NCBI GenBank assembly: GCA_933228675.1 | Contig: OW121743.1 | Span: 186,001-250,000, forward strand | Direction of reading: 5' to 3' | DNA from: Stomorhina lunata | Taxonomy: Eukaryota > Arthropoda > Insecta > Diptera > Rhiniidae | DNA: 64,000 bases | Shown: positions 12,372-23,855 of the stretch, piece after piece | Layout: the number at the start of each line of letters is the position of its first letter | How positions within the stretch are numbered: position 1 is the first letter of the stretch | Translations under genes and position numbers: made by a program | Notes under the pieces: generated by a model | Told to the model about the DNA's origin: nothing | Databases searched by the model: none | The model's input: only the letters and a program-made list of their open reading frames with translations

Positions 12372-13083
12372 TTATTACGATAAGTAATCAATTACATTTC
12401 TAATTACTAATTGATTACGATTACTAATAATCGAAAAGTAATCCGAATTACTTAACGATTACCGAAAAATAATCAAAAGTGATAAAAAAAATAATCTGAC
12501 TAATTTTAAAGATTAATAATAATAATTATTTCCACGACAACATTCCAATTGGAACAAGTGGTACTTCTCTCAGACAATGAGAAAGTCACCTACGTTTTAA
12601 ATCCGGCTCCGAACGGCAAATGCATTAGTTAGAGAAGTTTTTCATAGCCTAATACTCAATAACCAGTGGCTAGCTGAGTTATGAGGTGAACCGCCGCTTT
12701 TTGGAAATTTATTATTTTTTTCAAGTTGGTCTCTCCAGGGATCGAACTTAGGACCTCTGGTATGCTAGGCGTATGACTAACCTGCTATACCACGGCGGTT
12801 CACACTTTTAAAGATTTCTTTGTATTATTTTCGATTATTTGCGTAATATTGAAAAAGAATCAAAAATAATCTTCAAAAGTAAACGATCTATTTTTTTGAT
12901 TACTTTTGATTATTTTTGATTATTTTCTGTAATCGTAAAGTAAGCCAGTTTACTTTTCCATTATTAGTAATAGTAATCAATTATTAATCGTGCAAATCTG
13001 AATATAATCGTAATGTAATCATTACTTCACCTTTAAAAAAATTAATCAAGTTAATAAACATTAGGATTACTTGTCGTAACTTA
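12372..13083. mobile_element. gattac-rich foldback element
   Basis: Both halves are made of many short inverted and direct copies of 'gtaatc/gattac' (for example aagtaatcaattac, gattactaataatcg, aaaagtaatccg on the left; gattacttttgattat, gtaatcattac on the right). The outer ends pair as TTACGATAAGTAATC (12375) and the complement of GGATTACTTGTCGTAA (about 13064-13079). Without the nested SINE the element would be about 410 bp. No coding capacity is visible. Confidence 0.6.
12515..12805 (-). mobile_element. tRNA-derived SINE, with 11-bp target duplication
   Basis: Read on the minus strand, the head (from about 12805) looks like a tRNA gene: an A-box at 12792-12774 (TGGTATAGCAGGTTAGTCA) and a B-box at 12748-12738 (AGTTCGATCCC), the internal RNA polymerase III promoter. 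A tRNA-unrelated body follows and the element ends in an ATT-rich simple tail at about 12515-12530. TTTTAAAGATT occurs on both sides, at 12504-12514 and 12806-12816, a perfect target-site duplication. A second copy lies at 25705-25970. It is a retroposon, not a functional tRNA: the head lacks a proper acceptor-stem partner. Confidence 0.88.
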
Positions 13084-13128
13084 TTATGTTATTATCTGTG
13101 AAAATTTTATTTATATAGATTTATATAT

Positions 13129-13181
13129 AGATTTGAGAAATGATCTAGTATACATTTTATACTAGATCATTTCTCAAATCT
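13129..13181. repeat. Perfect 24-bp hairpin with 5-nt loop
   Basis: Positions 13129-13152 are the exact reverse complement of 13158-13181, with the 5-nt loop CATTT between. The core is GATCTAGTATA / TATACTAGATC. It lies in the para intron 345 bp downstream of the domain-I N-terminal exon donor on the transcribed strand, so it would fold in the pre-mRNA. It may be a tiny MITE or a structured intronic element; function is unknown. Confidence 0.85.
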
Positions 13182-13571
13182 CAAAGTTGATAAAGTATCA
13201 TTCTGTTCCTTATTTTCTAAAACTTATGCAGAATTTTAAATTAATCGGTTAATAAGAACCCCTGCATAGACCGATTTCAATTCAAAAAATGGGTAAAAAA
13301 TAAAACTTTTTCAAACTTGGAAAATTTTCTTTCAGTGAAAAGTTTTCTAAACATTTGTAAATTAAAATTGAGTCACACACTTTGCAATTATCTATTCATT
13401 TTTTTGTAATCCTTAAAAATGTAAAAAAAATCAAGTTCAATCAGGAATTTTTATGTTAAGGGCAGTTCTATTGTGAATATTAATAATGTATTTATGTATG
13501 TACGAGTACGTCAGTTTTGAAACATTTTTTTTTTTTTAATTTCTGAAAATGAATTTTATGATTTTAATTAC

Positions 13572-13727
13572 CAGTATATTGTTGTAGTATGGATCGATAT
13601 CCTCGAGAGGAGTGGAGGCCAGTTCTGGCGGGAAGCTGCCCTGCAATCGAACAGGTATGGGCACTCCCTGTTCAAGTGTAGGATCCGGTTGTGGACCTTC
13701 ATCCTCGTCCTCGTCATCATATCGGAT
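13572..13727 (-). CDS. para: para sodium channel exon, N-terminal cytoplasmic region
   Basis: This 156-bp exon, phase 0 at both ends, encodes residues 62-113: an acidic start ([20 protein letters not shown]) and the conserved [20 protein letters not shown] and [12 protein letters not shown]. It forms the cytoplasmic N-terminus before domain I. It can join exon 1 directly or through optional exon j, since all three junctions are in phase 0. Acceptor AAAACTAG before 13727; donor CTG|GTAATT after 13572. The aspartate equivalent to D59 of the house-fly channel is present. Confidence 0.98.
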
Positions 13728-16700
13728 CTAGTTTTGATTTACAAATTAAAGTTTTACATATTATTAATTGCATATTAAATTTTTACCCTTAAAAAGCAAA
13801 AATAAACTTATAAATTTATTAACATAAACCAAATAAAAAACTTTTCATCGAATTAAACTTAGTTTTGTGAGTTTAGGATAATTAAATAAAAAAAAACTGT
13901 TATGTATGTATAAGTTAATATTCTAAAGCTCATTAGAATGAAAGAAAGAAAGAAATATATACTTAGATAATAGATTAAACATGTAAAAAGGTATTTTGTA
14001 AGTAAAATTTAAATAAAATAAAAAAAGGAAGATTTAAAGCAAGTAAGTAAAGTACACATTTTCTAGGAAAAAAAAAGATTTATAAAAAATCGGAGTATCT
14101 GTATGTTCCCATAAAACTTCGTTGACATTTCTTTAATACACACTCGTAACACCGAAATTAGTTTCTGTTAAGTTACTAAAAAGTTTTTTCGTTTTATTTT
14201 TTCTTAGGTCGAGGAAGTTTTAACAGCGATGGGTGTTTTCAACATTTCCTATTTATTTACTAACTAAATTATTAAAAATTATTTATTTCGAATGCATGCC
14301 TTCATTGTATTTTAATTTAGGATAGAACTTTTGAACTTGGTATATATCTGTTTAATATTGTTCCATTTAAAACTTGTAACAAGGACACAACGCAAAAATT
14401 TCATGAAGTTGCTCATAGTATCTTTTAAAAGCTTTTATTTTTGTAAAAGTTTTTTTTTTTAATTTCGGAAGAAATCGTATAAATCATATTGTGTAAAATT
14501 TGAAAGATAAGATTTTAAATTTAAGGTAATATTTAGGTTTAAATGTTGTTAGTGTTTCATAACCATAAATAATGAAGAAAGAAATAAAATTGAAATAAAC
14601 CTGATATTTTTGGTAATTTATTTATTCTTGCCGCATGATATACATATGAACATACATATGTATAGCTTAACGATCTTAAGAAAAACAACATTTAAGATAA
14701 TCTTTCGCGGAATTTACATCTTAGAAATAAATTACAAAATATTTTTTCTTTGTGTTAGAAATGCTCTAAATTTCTACAATTGTTTTATGTTAAATTAATT
14801 ATCTGACTCTTCTATGTAAATTCTATTTGCTTCATGGTATCTATTTTTGTTGAACATGTCATATATTTTTAAATATACTCGTATGTAAGTGGTTTTATGG
14901 TTATTCTACTGAGTGTATACTGGTATAGTTTGAAGTCCATACAAATGTATTAAAAATTTCTCAAAGATATAAATTAGATTAGGTGATTTGATGTTTAGTA
15001 AGAAAATTTTCTTATTAATATTAAGTAAAATGTCTAAAATGTTACTACATATGTATGCATTTTCAGATTGAAAAAAGTAAGTCTAATGTAAACTATGCTT
15101 AGGTTTGCATTTTTCACAAATTGTATTTGTTTACGATGCTTTTGTACCTAATTGGCGATGCATTAACTAAATAGTGAATTATTGTATTTTGAAAACATAT
15201 TAATTAGAAATGAAGGAGTATAAAATTATGTATTTCCTTTGAAAATGTGTACGATAATGTTTCAATATCTTAATATTTGTGTAGTTAAAAAGGATTTGAA
15301 AACTATTCTTTGATCTACAACTAAAAAAAATATGTATGTATTTATGCACTTTTAAAAGCTATTTTCACAATTTAGAAATATCGAATATGGTTAGCTCGGT
15401 CTTAATAGTTTTTTTTATATTTTTTTTTTTAATGTAAATGATCTTGTTAATTGTGAAAAAGGCCTAGAAAGAGTATGTTTGGAAAATATTTTGCATTAAT
15501 GCACTACAAATAAAAAAATGTTTTTATTGAAAATCTTAGCACTTACTTTTATTTAAAAAACTCACTTAAGCCATTTTTACCTATTGTTATTAAAAATATG
15601 TTTAAAGATTTGACACTGGAACGACCAAAATGATTTAAATGCCAAACAATATTTTTCAGTTTTGATGCATGAGTAGAACTTAATGATTTATTTGGTTCTT
15701 TTCATTGTTCACACGTCGACAAAAAATCATCAGACATCTGCGTAGTATGGTCAAAAGAAAATCTAAACCCTAACTGCTTTCCGGAAATTAATTTTTAAAT
15801 ACATTCTTTTTTTTAGGAAGACTTTAAAGCAATTAATATTGGGTGGTTTTTCTAAAATTGGGCGGTTTTTCTGAAATACTTCAAATATCAATGACAGCTT
15901 ATAGTCAAATTTTGATGCCTCTTAGATTATTATTTATTTCTTCAAAGTATGAGAAGTTTGAAATAAAACGGAAAAAATCCTGTGATCAATTTTATTACTA
16001 AGAAAGCAGCAATATTTTTTTGTAGCTACTTATTATTTCGGCGAATAATCATTGTTTTTGTTCTAAATATTACCTTTTATACAAAACAAGTTTTAGAAAA
16101 AGTAGAAGTCACTTTTAAAGTAGACTAAACTACTTTATGTTAAAACTATTTTATGTTAAGGAAAAGTTAAAAATTTTTATTTTTTGTTTTATAATAAAAA
16201 CATGTTCTTATTGCTTATGAGATAACTCACAGACGTTTTAGAGAGAGCATGTAATGTTAAAACTATTTAAGTTGTTTTTAATTTTAGTTATTTTAGAATC
16301 CTATAAAATCCAAACTTGACCTACTTGACCTGCTTAAATCCTTTGTAGGATTTATTACTATAATCATTTGCTATAGTCTATCCCACAATTATGTTTCTAC
16401 TATCGAAAAACATTACTAAAACTCCTTTTTTAAGCGAATAGTATTTTAAAGACTTATTTAAAAGGGTCTTTAACAGTGTAAAAATTTTGAAAATGTACTT
16501 TCTATGTTAGTGTTTGTAATTTGAATAAAACATATAAGCAAAAAAAAAATATTATTAAAAATAAATAAGTTCGTAAAAGAAAACATTTAAATTAAAAATA
16601 TTTACAAAACGTATTTGTAGAAAAAGTAGGCGGAAGCTTGCATATAAATAATTAAGTTCCATACGTTAGAGAAAACACAGAAACGTACAAATATTCGATA

Positions 16701-17229
16701 CACACACACACACAAAATTACTCCATTACAGTCAGATACAAAGAATAACACACACTTGTGAACAATTGTGTATAAGCATTTAAGTTTATTATTCGCACAT
16801 TGTGCTTTTAGTGAAAAGGAAACGGAAATAAAGAAACACAACTACATGGCCGTAACACACACATTATATGTATATAGAAATATTAGAAAATACTTTAAAT
16901 TACAGTGAAAAGAAATAGATATTCATTGAAAAAAAAGAAACAAACATAAAATAGAACTTTTTAGAAGAAGTTTTTTATTGGTCATGTAACTTGTTTGAAA
17001 ATGTAGTCAGATAACATTACATATATATTTTTAATTCATCACAAAATATTGGTATTTTTTGTACTTTCTGTTTAGACTTCTTTAGTTCTTCTGGAAACTA
17101 ATTTATCTAATAATACGAATCCACTTATCTTAAAACACCAATTAACATATTGATGAAGGGTAAAATTGGTTAATAACCGAATAGAAAATTGGAAACATTT
17201 TTATAGAAATATTTACTTACATAATTAGA

Positions 17230-17288
<59 letters not shown>

Positions 17289-18194
17289 TATATTTGTATC
17301 ATAAATACTTTCATATTCCTAATAGAAAAATCTTCACACGTTTACATTCATCTCTCTCATATGGAAAAGATTTGTTTTCATAGAGAAATCATAGAAATCA
17401 AATACTTCTAAGTTTGGAAATCGTGTAAAAATTACCCTAATATTCATAAATAATCTAAAGAAATTACAAGAGATGGATTCATTTTTTTTGTTACATATGT
17501 ATTTTAAAAATATAATTTCTAAACATCTTCCTTCTTCTTCTCAGGATTAACCGCTTTCTAACAGCGTAATCATTTGTAATTTGGGATTAACACATACATA
17601 TATACAAAAATATTACGTATGTATGTATGTACCACTGAATACATACATATGTAAATACATATTAATTAAAAGTTTAAGCGTTTTGTAAGCACAGCATAAT
17701 ATAATAATTACACACATACATACATACATTCATATGTACATCAAATACACACATTCATATGTAAGTATGTATGTCTTCAATACTTTTTAGAGGCAAAAAA
17801 CTATTTGTGTTAAAAAATATAACAAAATGTAATTATTTATTGTAATATAAATAAGAAAATCGTACATTAGAAGAAAATCAAATAAAATTGAACGAAACGG
17901 AACGGAACTGAACATAAATAAAAAAATGAATTAACAGAATTAAAAGTGTATTAAGAGTTAAGAAGTGGATTTTAAAATATTGTAGATACGTATGTAGGAA
18001 TATTAATTGTATTTTGTTATTGGTTTATGTAAATAAGAAGTTCGCGAGGTCGTTAGTAAAGATAGAGTGTAATAAGTAAGAACTAAACGAATATAAAGCA
18101 AAATTATATATTGAATAATATCTTGGGACAGGACAAACAAAAAGTTAAACATGGATAATCTTTAAAATTGGCTACAGCTGTAATAAACTCTTAC
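13728..18194 (-). other. para: para intron, 4.5 kb, microsatellite-rich
   Basis: This intron lies between exon j (donor GTAAGA at 18194) and the next coding exon (acceptor ending 13728). It is AT-rich, with an AC run at about 16702-16714, a long TA tract (17232-17292) and dense ATAC/ATGT tetranucleotide sequence at 17600-17770. No exon or clear transposon is recognised. The phrase 'cttgacctacttgacctgctt' near 16316 is a scrap of the dispersed repeat family. Confidence 0.75.
17232..17292. repeat. (TA)n microsatellite
   Basis: An almost uninterrupted TA dinucleotide tract of about 60 bp, broken once by a C at about 17283. Length is likely polymorphic and assembly length may be unreliable. Confidence 0.95.
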
Positions 18195-18227
18195 TTCTTT
18201 CTGTTTTTTCTTGCGACCATATTGCGG
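18195..18227 (-). CDS. para: para optional exon j (11 codons)
   Basis: This 33-bp micro-exon encodes PQYGRKKKQKE, the peptide known as optional exon j in fly para, inserted in the cytoplasmic N-terminus. The acceptor is AATCTTCTTTCAG before 18227 and the donor GAA|GTAAGAGT after 18195, both strong. Length is divisible by three and both flanking junctions are phase 0, so skipping it keeps the frame (GEAP joined to IRYDD). It adds a block of lysines and arginines to an otherwise acidic region. The surrounding minus-strand open frame 18172-18360 includes it by chance. Confidence 0.95.
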
Positions 18228-19998
18228 CTGAAAGAAGATTTAGAACAATGTGTGTTTCGAGTGAGGATTTGGATAAGGTTTTCAAATGTTCATTTGACAC
18301 AATAATGAGTTGATATGTTGTATATGAAAAGAAGAAAATTAACAATGAACAAAATAACAAAATTAGTATGATGACGCATACGACATTTTTATTTTTTTTT
18401 TTAAATTATTATTATTATTATAAAGTATAATAATATATATAATATTTTCCAATGCCAAATTTATAGCGTTTTAAAATGATTTCATTAGAAAACAAGGATA
18501 AAATAGATGGGATTAATTTGGATGTTCGGATGTTCGAATGGTTGGATGAAAACAAACAAAATATTTAGTCATTGAGTTTTTAGTTAGTTCAAAAAAGTAA
18601 ATCAAGCAGATTTTTATTGATTTGTTTTTGGTTTTTTGTATATTTTATTGTTGTATGTAAGTTGTAGATAATCCACGCCGAAAAGGGAAAAAGAGAAAGA
18701 GAGAAAAAGAAACAAAAAGAAAAAATAGTACAATTATATATGTCAAAATATATACAAACAACACAAATCTGTCTTATATATCTTTTAATTCGTTTGTTAA
18801 GTGCTTTTAAGGTTCTCAATATTTTCTTTGCTAAAAAAACATTTTATTACAACTGACGAAACAATACAATTGATTTTTTAACAGTTAACAGTCAAGATTT
18901 TTGTAATATGACAAGGTAATATGGCAGGAAAACATGGCGCGTATACACGTCAAATAAATATAAAAATACATTTTTAAGATTAATCAAAAACCCCAGCACT
19001 TCCAAATTGAAGAATAATCTCCGATAATGGTAACTTATAGTGAACTTGTTATTGGAGAGCTTTCAAAATTTGTATTTGCACAGTCAAGTGTCAGGTCAAT
19101 GTTGTCCCAAAGGAACCTAGTATTGTCCCATCCAATGACATGCAGACTTTCAAATTGTAAATATTTAATTAGTTTTGTGCAATGGTCCTTCAATTTAGAA
19201 TTACTGGGTATTATAGGATATCAATGAAATTGTTAGTATTTGGCGAATTTAAATAACTTCGAACGAAATAACTCTGATTAAATAGTACCTAATAAATTGC
19301 ATCCAAGAATAATGAAAACAAACATATAATACCCTATCTATGTACCTATGGTGATGTAGGGTAGAATAAAAAAATAATAATAAAATAAACAAATAAGAAC
19401 ATTACAAAATACTACAAATCAAAAGGTTTTTTAAAAATTATATGTATTAGGATAGATGTCATAATAAAGGTATACATTGTTTTGTCTTTATTTATTCTTT
19501 AGAATTCACTTGACAAAATGATTGGTTTTTTTTGCAAATTATAAAAAACACTTAAAAAAGTTAATTTTTTAAAAATAATTTTTAATTTTAGGAAATTTGC
19601 ATTTTCTATTTTAAAAATTTGTCTTCTAAATTAACCAAATAATGTTCGTAGCCTAGGGTTAATGACAATTCAATGCAAACACTTTGTGTAAACAAAAATT
19701 GACTTGAAAATATTCGACATTCGGTATACATTTAACCCTTGCTCCCATATAAAACTCTATGCCGGAACTATAAAAATAACAATAAATGTTTCTGATATAA
19801 TTAGTCTAAAGTTCTTCTTAGTTTCTAGAAATTGTCTTGAAAACGGAAACTTTTTTTCATAAAACTGACAACATTTTTTGCAAATTGCGCTATTAAAATC
19901 TCTTGAACTAATAAAACAAGAATTAAAACAAAAAATATATTTTCAATAATAGTTCAGTTACATTACGCGTTGTGATTTGAAAATACATATATACAAAT

Positions 19999-20428
19999 GT
20001 AGACGTTCGCAGCAAAACGTAATAATTCATTTATAAATAATTTTATTACTTGTTTAATTAACTCGTGTTTGTAACCGCCAGAATAATTTAAAAAGTAAAT
20101 ATTTACATTTTGGTGCGATCGATTTTACAAGTTTGCTTTTTGAAACGATCGAAATGAAAAAATCTTAATAAGAAGTAGTTTTTTAGAAATTAAAAACGAT
20201 AAATCAAATTAAAACAAAAATTATTGATAAAAAAATATATATCGCCTACTATACGAATGTTCTTTTAAGTGAATATTTTAGGACAAAATTTAACTTTTAT
20301 AAAATTGTTAGGTTTTAGTGCGATTTGTAAAGAATTAATTGGTTTTATTTAATGTAACTATAGAGGCCATCAATAACTCAATTTTTACAAAAAGTGAAAC
20401 TGTTACATTTTGGTGCGAACGTCTACAA
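19999..20428. mobile_element. Inverted-repeat element, 430 bp
   Basis: The left end is TGTAGACGTTCGCAGCAAAA and the right end, reversed and complemented, is TTGTAGACGTTCGCACCAAAA; the match continues as CGTAAT / TGTAAC. Flanks share AAAT on each side of GTAGAC...GTCTAC, a possible short target duplication. Internal sequence repeats pieces of the end (gtgcgatcgatttta, gtgcgatttgtaa). No open frame; probably a non-autonomous DNA transposon. Confidence 0.7.
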
Positions 20429-20439
20429 ATAAAGATTAA

Positions 20440-20568
20440 TGTGGGGTTCATATAACTCAAGCGTCTGACGATTGAGTGAAATTTAAATGTGTTTTGTTAT
20501 TGTAACAGAAACAAAATCCATGTAAAATTCACTCAAACGTCAGCCGCTTGAGTTATATGAACTCCACA
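20440..20568. mobile_element. Small hairpin MITE, 129 bp, TAA flanks
   Basis: The left arm starts TGTGGGGTTCATATAACTCA and continues AGCG-CTGACG-TTGAGTGAA; the right arm is its reverse complement with a few mismatches. Almost the whole element folds into a stem of about 41 bp. TAA lies on both sides (20437-20439, 20569-20571), compatible with the 3-bp TWA duplications of PIF/Harbinger elements. The superfamily call is tentative. Confidence 0.75.
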
Positions 20569-23419
20569 TAAATTATATCTAGGATACATAATGTTAATGT
20601 TCGCAAATTTTACGATATATTTAAAAGTTTAACGATATTTAACGTTAAATCCAATCCATTATTTAAATCATTATTTAAATTGATCGTGATTTATAAATGA
20701 ATTGACAAAACGAAGAAACAGAATTTTTGTTTTATAAAACAAGTTAAGTGTTAACTTGTAGATTATTAATTCTATTATTAATTCTTACAATACGGTTAGT
20801 GTTTCATTTTCTATATCAAAGTTTTTATCAACTGAACTGATCTTTTTGAATTTGTGGCCGACAATATATTTCATTTACTTAAATTATTTCATCCAGAGTT
20901 ATTTACTACAACTTTAGTACCTAAATATATTAAATATCGCGTAAGTTTGATATGTTTTTTATAGAATATTTCTCCTTTATCAAACAAGTTATAGATTCCG
21001 ATAAGAAAAGTTATATTTCCGTAACAAAACATTGATTTTAGTATATGTAACTAGAATTGCTGGCAATGTTACCCGATGGACCCAAAGTCATAAAATTAAA
21101 AAATAAAACTTAATTGTAAAACTGCATTATTTTTGTACTATGTATAATTCAAATAAGTTATTGTTTGGAAAATAATTGAATTTTTTAAATATCGTATTAT
21201 ATTGCATATTAACCAAAAAGGATATCTCGTAAACTATGAGGTTCAGACATAAACCAAAACTCTATTTGACAAATCAAATAAAGTTGACTGTATTTAACAC
21301 ACATTTTTTAAACGACATTCATATTATTCAAAACAGAGAAGCCTGAAAACAGGACCAGATAGTTAAATATTTTGGAGATATCTTAATAGAGAAATATTTA
21401 AGATTTGAATTAATTTGCAAATATTTTTAATCAAATATATGTATGTTTGGATGTTCATAGATACTAAAACTATAACAAAACTATAAAACGATATGAGGAG
21501 AAAATTAAAACAAAATAATTTTTTGCCTTGGATAAATAAAATAAATACGTATATTTTATATTTATAGTGTAGAAAGAAATTTACAATGATAATATTGCTA
21601 CTGAAGCCAATGTTTAATCAATAACATAAAATAACAAATACAAAAAGAAAATATATAATGTTAAAAATATTTTCTTTTCATTTAAAACTTTAAATTTAAT
21701 TACAAACAAATGGATTCTGATTTCGAAGAATCGGGATATACTGTAGCGAGCAATATAAACTCAACTATCAGGATTATATTTTAATTTGTCTTCTTTCCAA
21801 AAAGAACATGAACACTGAGTAGTTTTTTTTTACAAAGTCCTATATAACTAATTCGTGTTACTAAATATTTACAAATTTAACAATAGCTCCATTAATTGTC
21901 TGAAAGGAAAATATTTTTTTTTTTTTTGTAGAAGACCAATTAAAAAATCTTCCGTACTTAAGTTGACTTTTTACATAAAGAAAACATTTTTTTCTTTAAT
22001 ATCAAATATTTTAATTATTTACTTTTCTTAAGACAGGTTCATAATTAAAAGCTGGAAATTTATTGCAGCATAAATGTCCTCTAAGTCAGAGTCCATATGA
22101 AGGGTTAAATGTATTACTTTCCCTTAAGACATTAATCAGTCTCAAAGAATTGGGTTTATTTCTTAAATCGGTAATTATTATTGATAATTAAAAATTAAAA
22201 TTTGTCGACATAAAAGGTTATCACATTGAGAAAACAAACCAATATTTAATAAGATTCTTTAGTATGGAAATTTAGCGATATTTATGATTTTGTTCGTAAA
22301 CTGCATCAATTTTAAAGGGCTCATAATAAATAAAATTATAGATGTGGACATTTTACAATTATAGTTATAATAAAAATGATTTGTGAAATATGTGAAAAAT
22401 AGAAATAGAGCTACATACATATGTACTACGGGTTTTAAAAAGTATCTCCAAATGATAGATTCGAAGAATAGGTAATTTCAAAGAAGTAATTATATGATAC
22501 ATATACATTTGTTCTAGAGCTGTTCACATGTTCGACATTTACGCAGATATTTAATCTGGGTAAACTTCGATAAGTTGACAGACTTTTAGTTTATTATGAC
22601 AATGTTAGTATGAGAAAATTAAATGCATAGGAAAAACGTGTTAAATGAGACAAGTGTGTCGAGCCTTTGTTTCAAAAGAGTCATAAATGAAAATTTTTGA
22701 GTTTAGTACAAACAATTTTTATATAAAAAATTATGATTCTATCTACAATATCTATAAATGAATGTTATTAATATTTTGAACATTTTTCTGAAATGACTTT
22801 AATTATGAGTCAATTGTATTAAAAGCTCGTTTTGATGATGATGATGATAATGAAAAATGATATCGAATTTGCATGGAAAAGTAATTAAAAGCTTTGTCAT
22901 TTTTCAGTTATAACAATAAGAATATACGTAAAAACCACAAATTGATTTGACCAATACATTCCACATTAAAGTTCAAAGTTAATACGTAAGATTTGTTAGA
23001 GAGTTTGAGTTATTAAATAATAAAGTAAATACACACACATATTTATATATATATATCCATGTTTGTTCTTTCTTACATATATCTACATACATACATACGT
23101 ACATATGTACACATTGCATGTAATAGAGTTTAAACCATCAGTTCTAAATCGATGGAGTGTCCCGATGGCTAGTCTACATAGCCCAGACTTTGAGTGTACT
23201 CAGTAGAATTACTATATACATATCTCCAATGCGAGAACTGCCCTCCAATTTAGAACTGTCGGAGAATTTTTGTTCTTTAGTGTATGTATTAGTATTGATT
23301 ATTATATATGTATGTATATATGTATAAACTAGAACAGAACACGGTTTGTTTTTGACACAAAATATTCGTTTAAATATACATAAAAGTTAAAAAAATAATT
23401 TTAGTTTCGTAATATTTAC

Positions 23420-23569
23420 CGGCGCCTCTCCTTCGAGTCTCTTTCTTTCCAGTTCCTTTTGTCTTTCATGTTCAGCGATACGATTTTCTATTTGCACCAA
23501 TGATTCGCGGGTGAAGGGACGGAACAAACTACGTTCTTCCTCAGATATCGAGTCGGAATCTTCTGTCAT
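23420..23569 (-). CDS. para: para sodium channel exon 1 with start codon
   Basis: The 150-bp coding part encodes residues 1-50, [20 protein letters not shown] and [20 protein letters not shown], ending KRLEGEAP: the conserved amino terminus of insect para channels. The ATG at 23569-23567 is chosen because [12 protein letters not shown] is the family start and an upstream frame in the leader does not extend it. The donor CCG|GTAAAT after 23420 ends in phase 0. Compared with fruit fly (as I recall it, GEV before exon j) the junction residues here are GEAP. Reading past the donor gives the spurious tail [10 protein letters not shown]. Confidence 0.98.
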
Positions 23570-23855
23570 TGTCTATGCGGCCAACGATGATAGCCTCAGT
23601 TTTCCAAGGCCTATTTTCCGAAATTTCAATTTAATGCGTAGACACAATCATATAAAATGTTTAATTATACGAACATAATGTAAAATAAAATTCATTCATA
23701 CATACTCGTAAAAAAACAACAAAATAAAAACGAAAAACTACTGCTAACTATTTACGCACACTTACATTAGGCACATGTATGTCGCCTGCTACATCAAAGT
23801 TACAACTATATCCGAGGCGCCATCTTTAAACAAGCACCAGCCACAGACACGTATT
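23570..23855 (-). promoter_or_regulatory. para: para 5' leader with splice-like signals and upstream ORFs
   Basis: On the minus strand a pyrimidine tract and TTGCTTATTTTCAG end at 23856, a good acceptor, so the leader may begin an exon at 23855 and an untranslated exon may lie farther upstream. A consensus donor AAT|GTAAGT follows at 23765, which would define a 90-bp exon 23766-23855; the acceptor that would then serve exon 1 (about 23607, GGAAAATAG) is purine-rich and weak. The segment 23766-23855 is clearly richer in G and C than its surroundings. It holds the mini-ORF MAPRI (23806-23823) and, nearer 23790, an ATG immediately followed by TAG. Transcription start is not visible. Confidence 0.45.

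Larger units (their letters stand above)
12276..13571 (-). other. para: para intron with nested transposons
   Basis: This 1296-bp intron runs from GTAATT (13571-13566) to TTTATAG (ending 12276). More than half is mobile DNA: a gattac-rich foldback element (12372-13083) interrupted by a SINE (12515-12805). A perfect hairpin follows at 13129-13181. The rest is AT-rich. Confidence 0.85.
18228..23419 (-). other. para: First coding intron of para, 5.2 kb
   Basis: It runs from the GTAAAT donor of exon 1 (23419) to the acceptor of exon j. Two small inverted-repeat elements sit side by side (19999-20428, 20440-20568). About 19730-19800 is a decayed fragment of the dispersed repeat family ('ttgctcccatataaaactc'). 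The remainder is AT-rich, with ATAC/ATGT tracts near 23040-23110. No exon recognised. Confidence 0.8.

Noticed and set aside
12738..12803. A tRNA gene on the minus strand
   Set aside because: It has A- and B-box sequence but no closed cloverleaf, continues into a body and tail with a target duplication, and recurs at 25905-25970: it is a SINE head.
17232..17292. Origin or regulatory meaning of the TA tract
   Set aside because: It is a plain dinucleotide microsatellite of a kind common in fly introns.
23766..23855. A coding exon preceding para exon 1
   Set aside because: Splice-like borders exist, but all three frames meet stops within the segment or before the para ATG, so it can only be untranslated.
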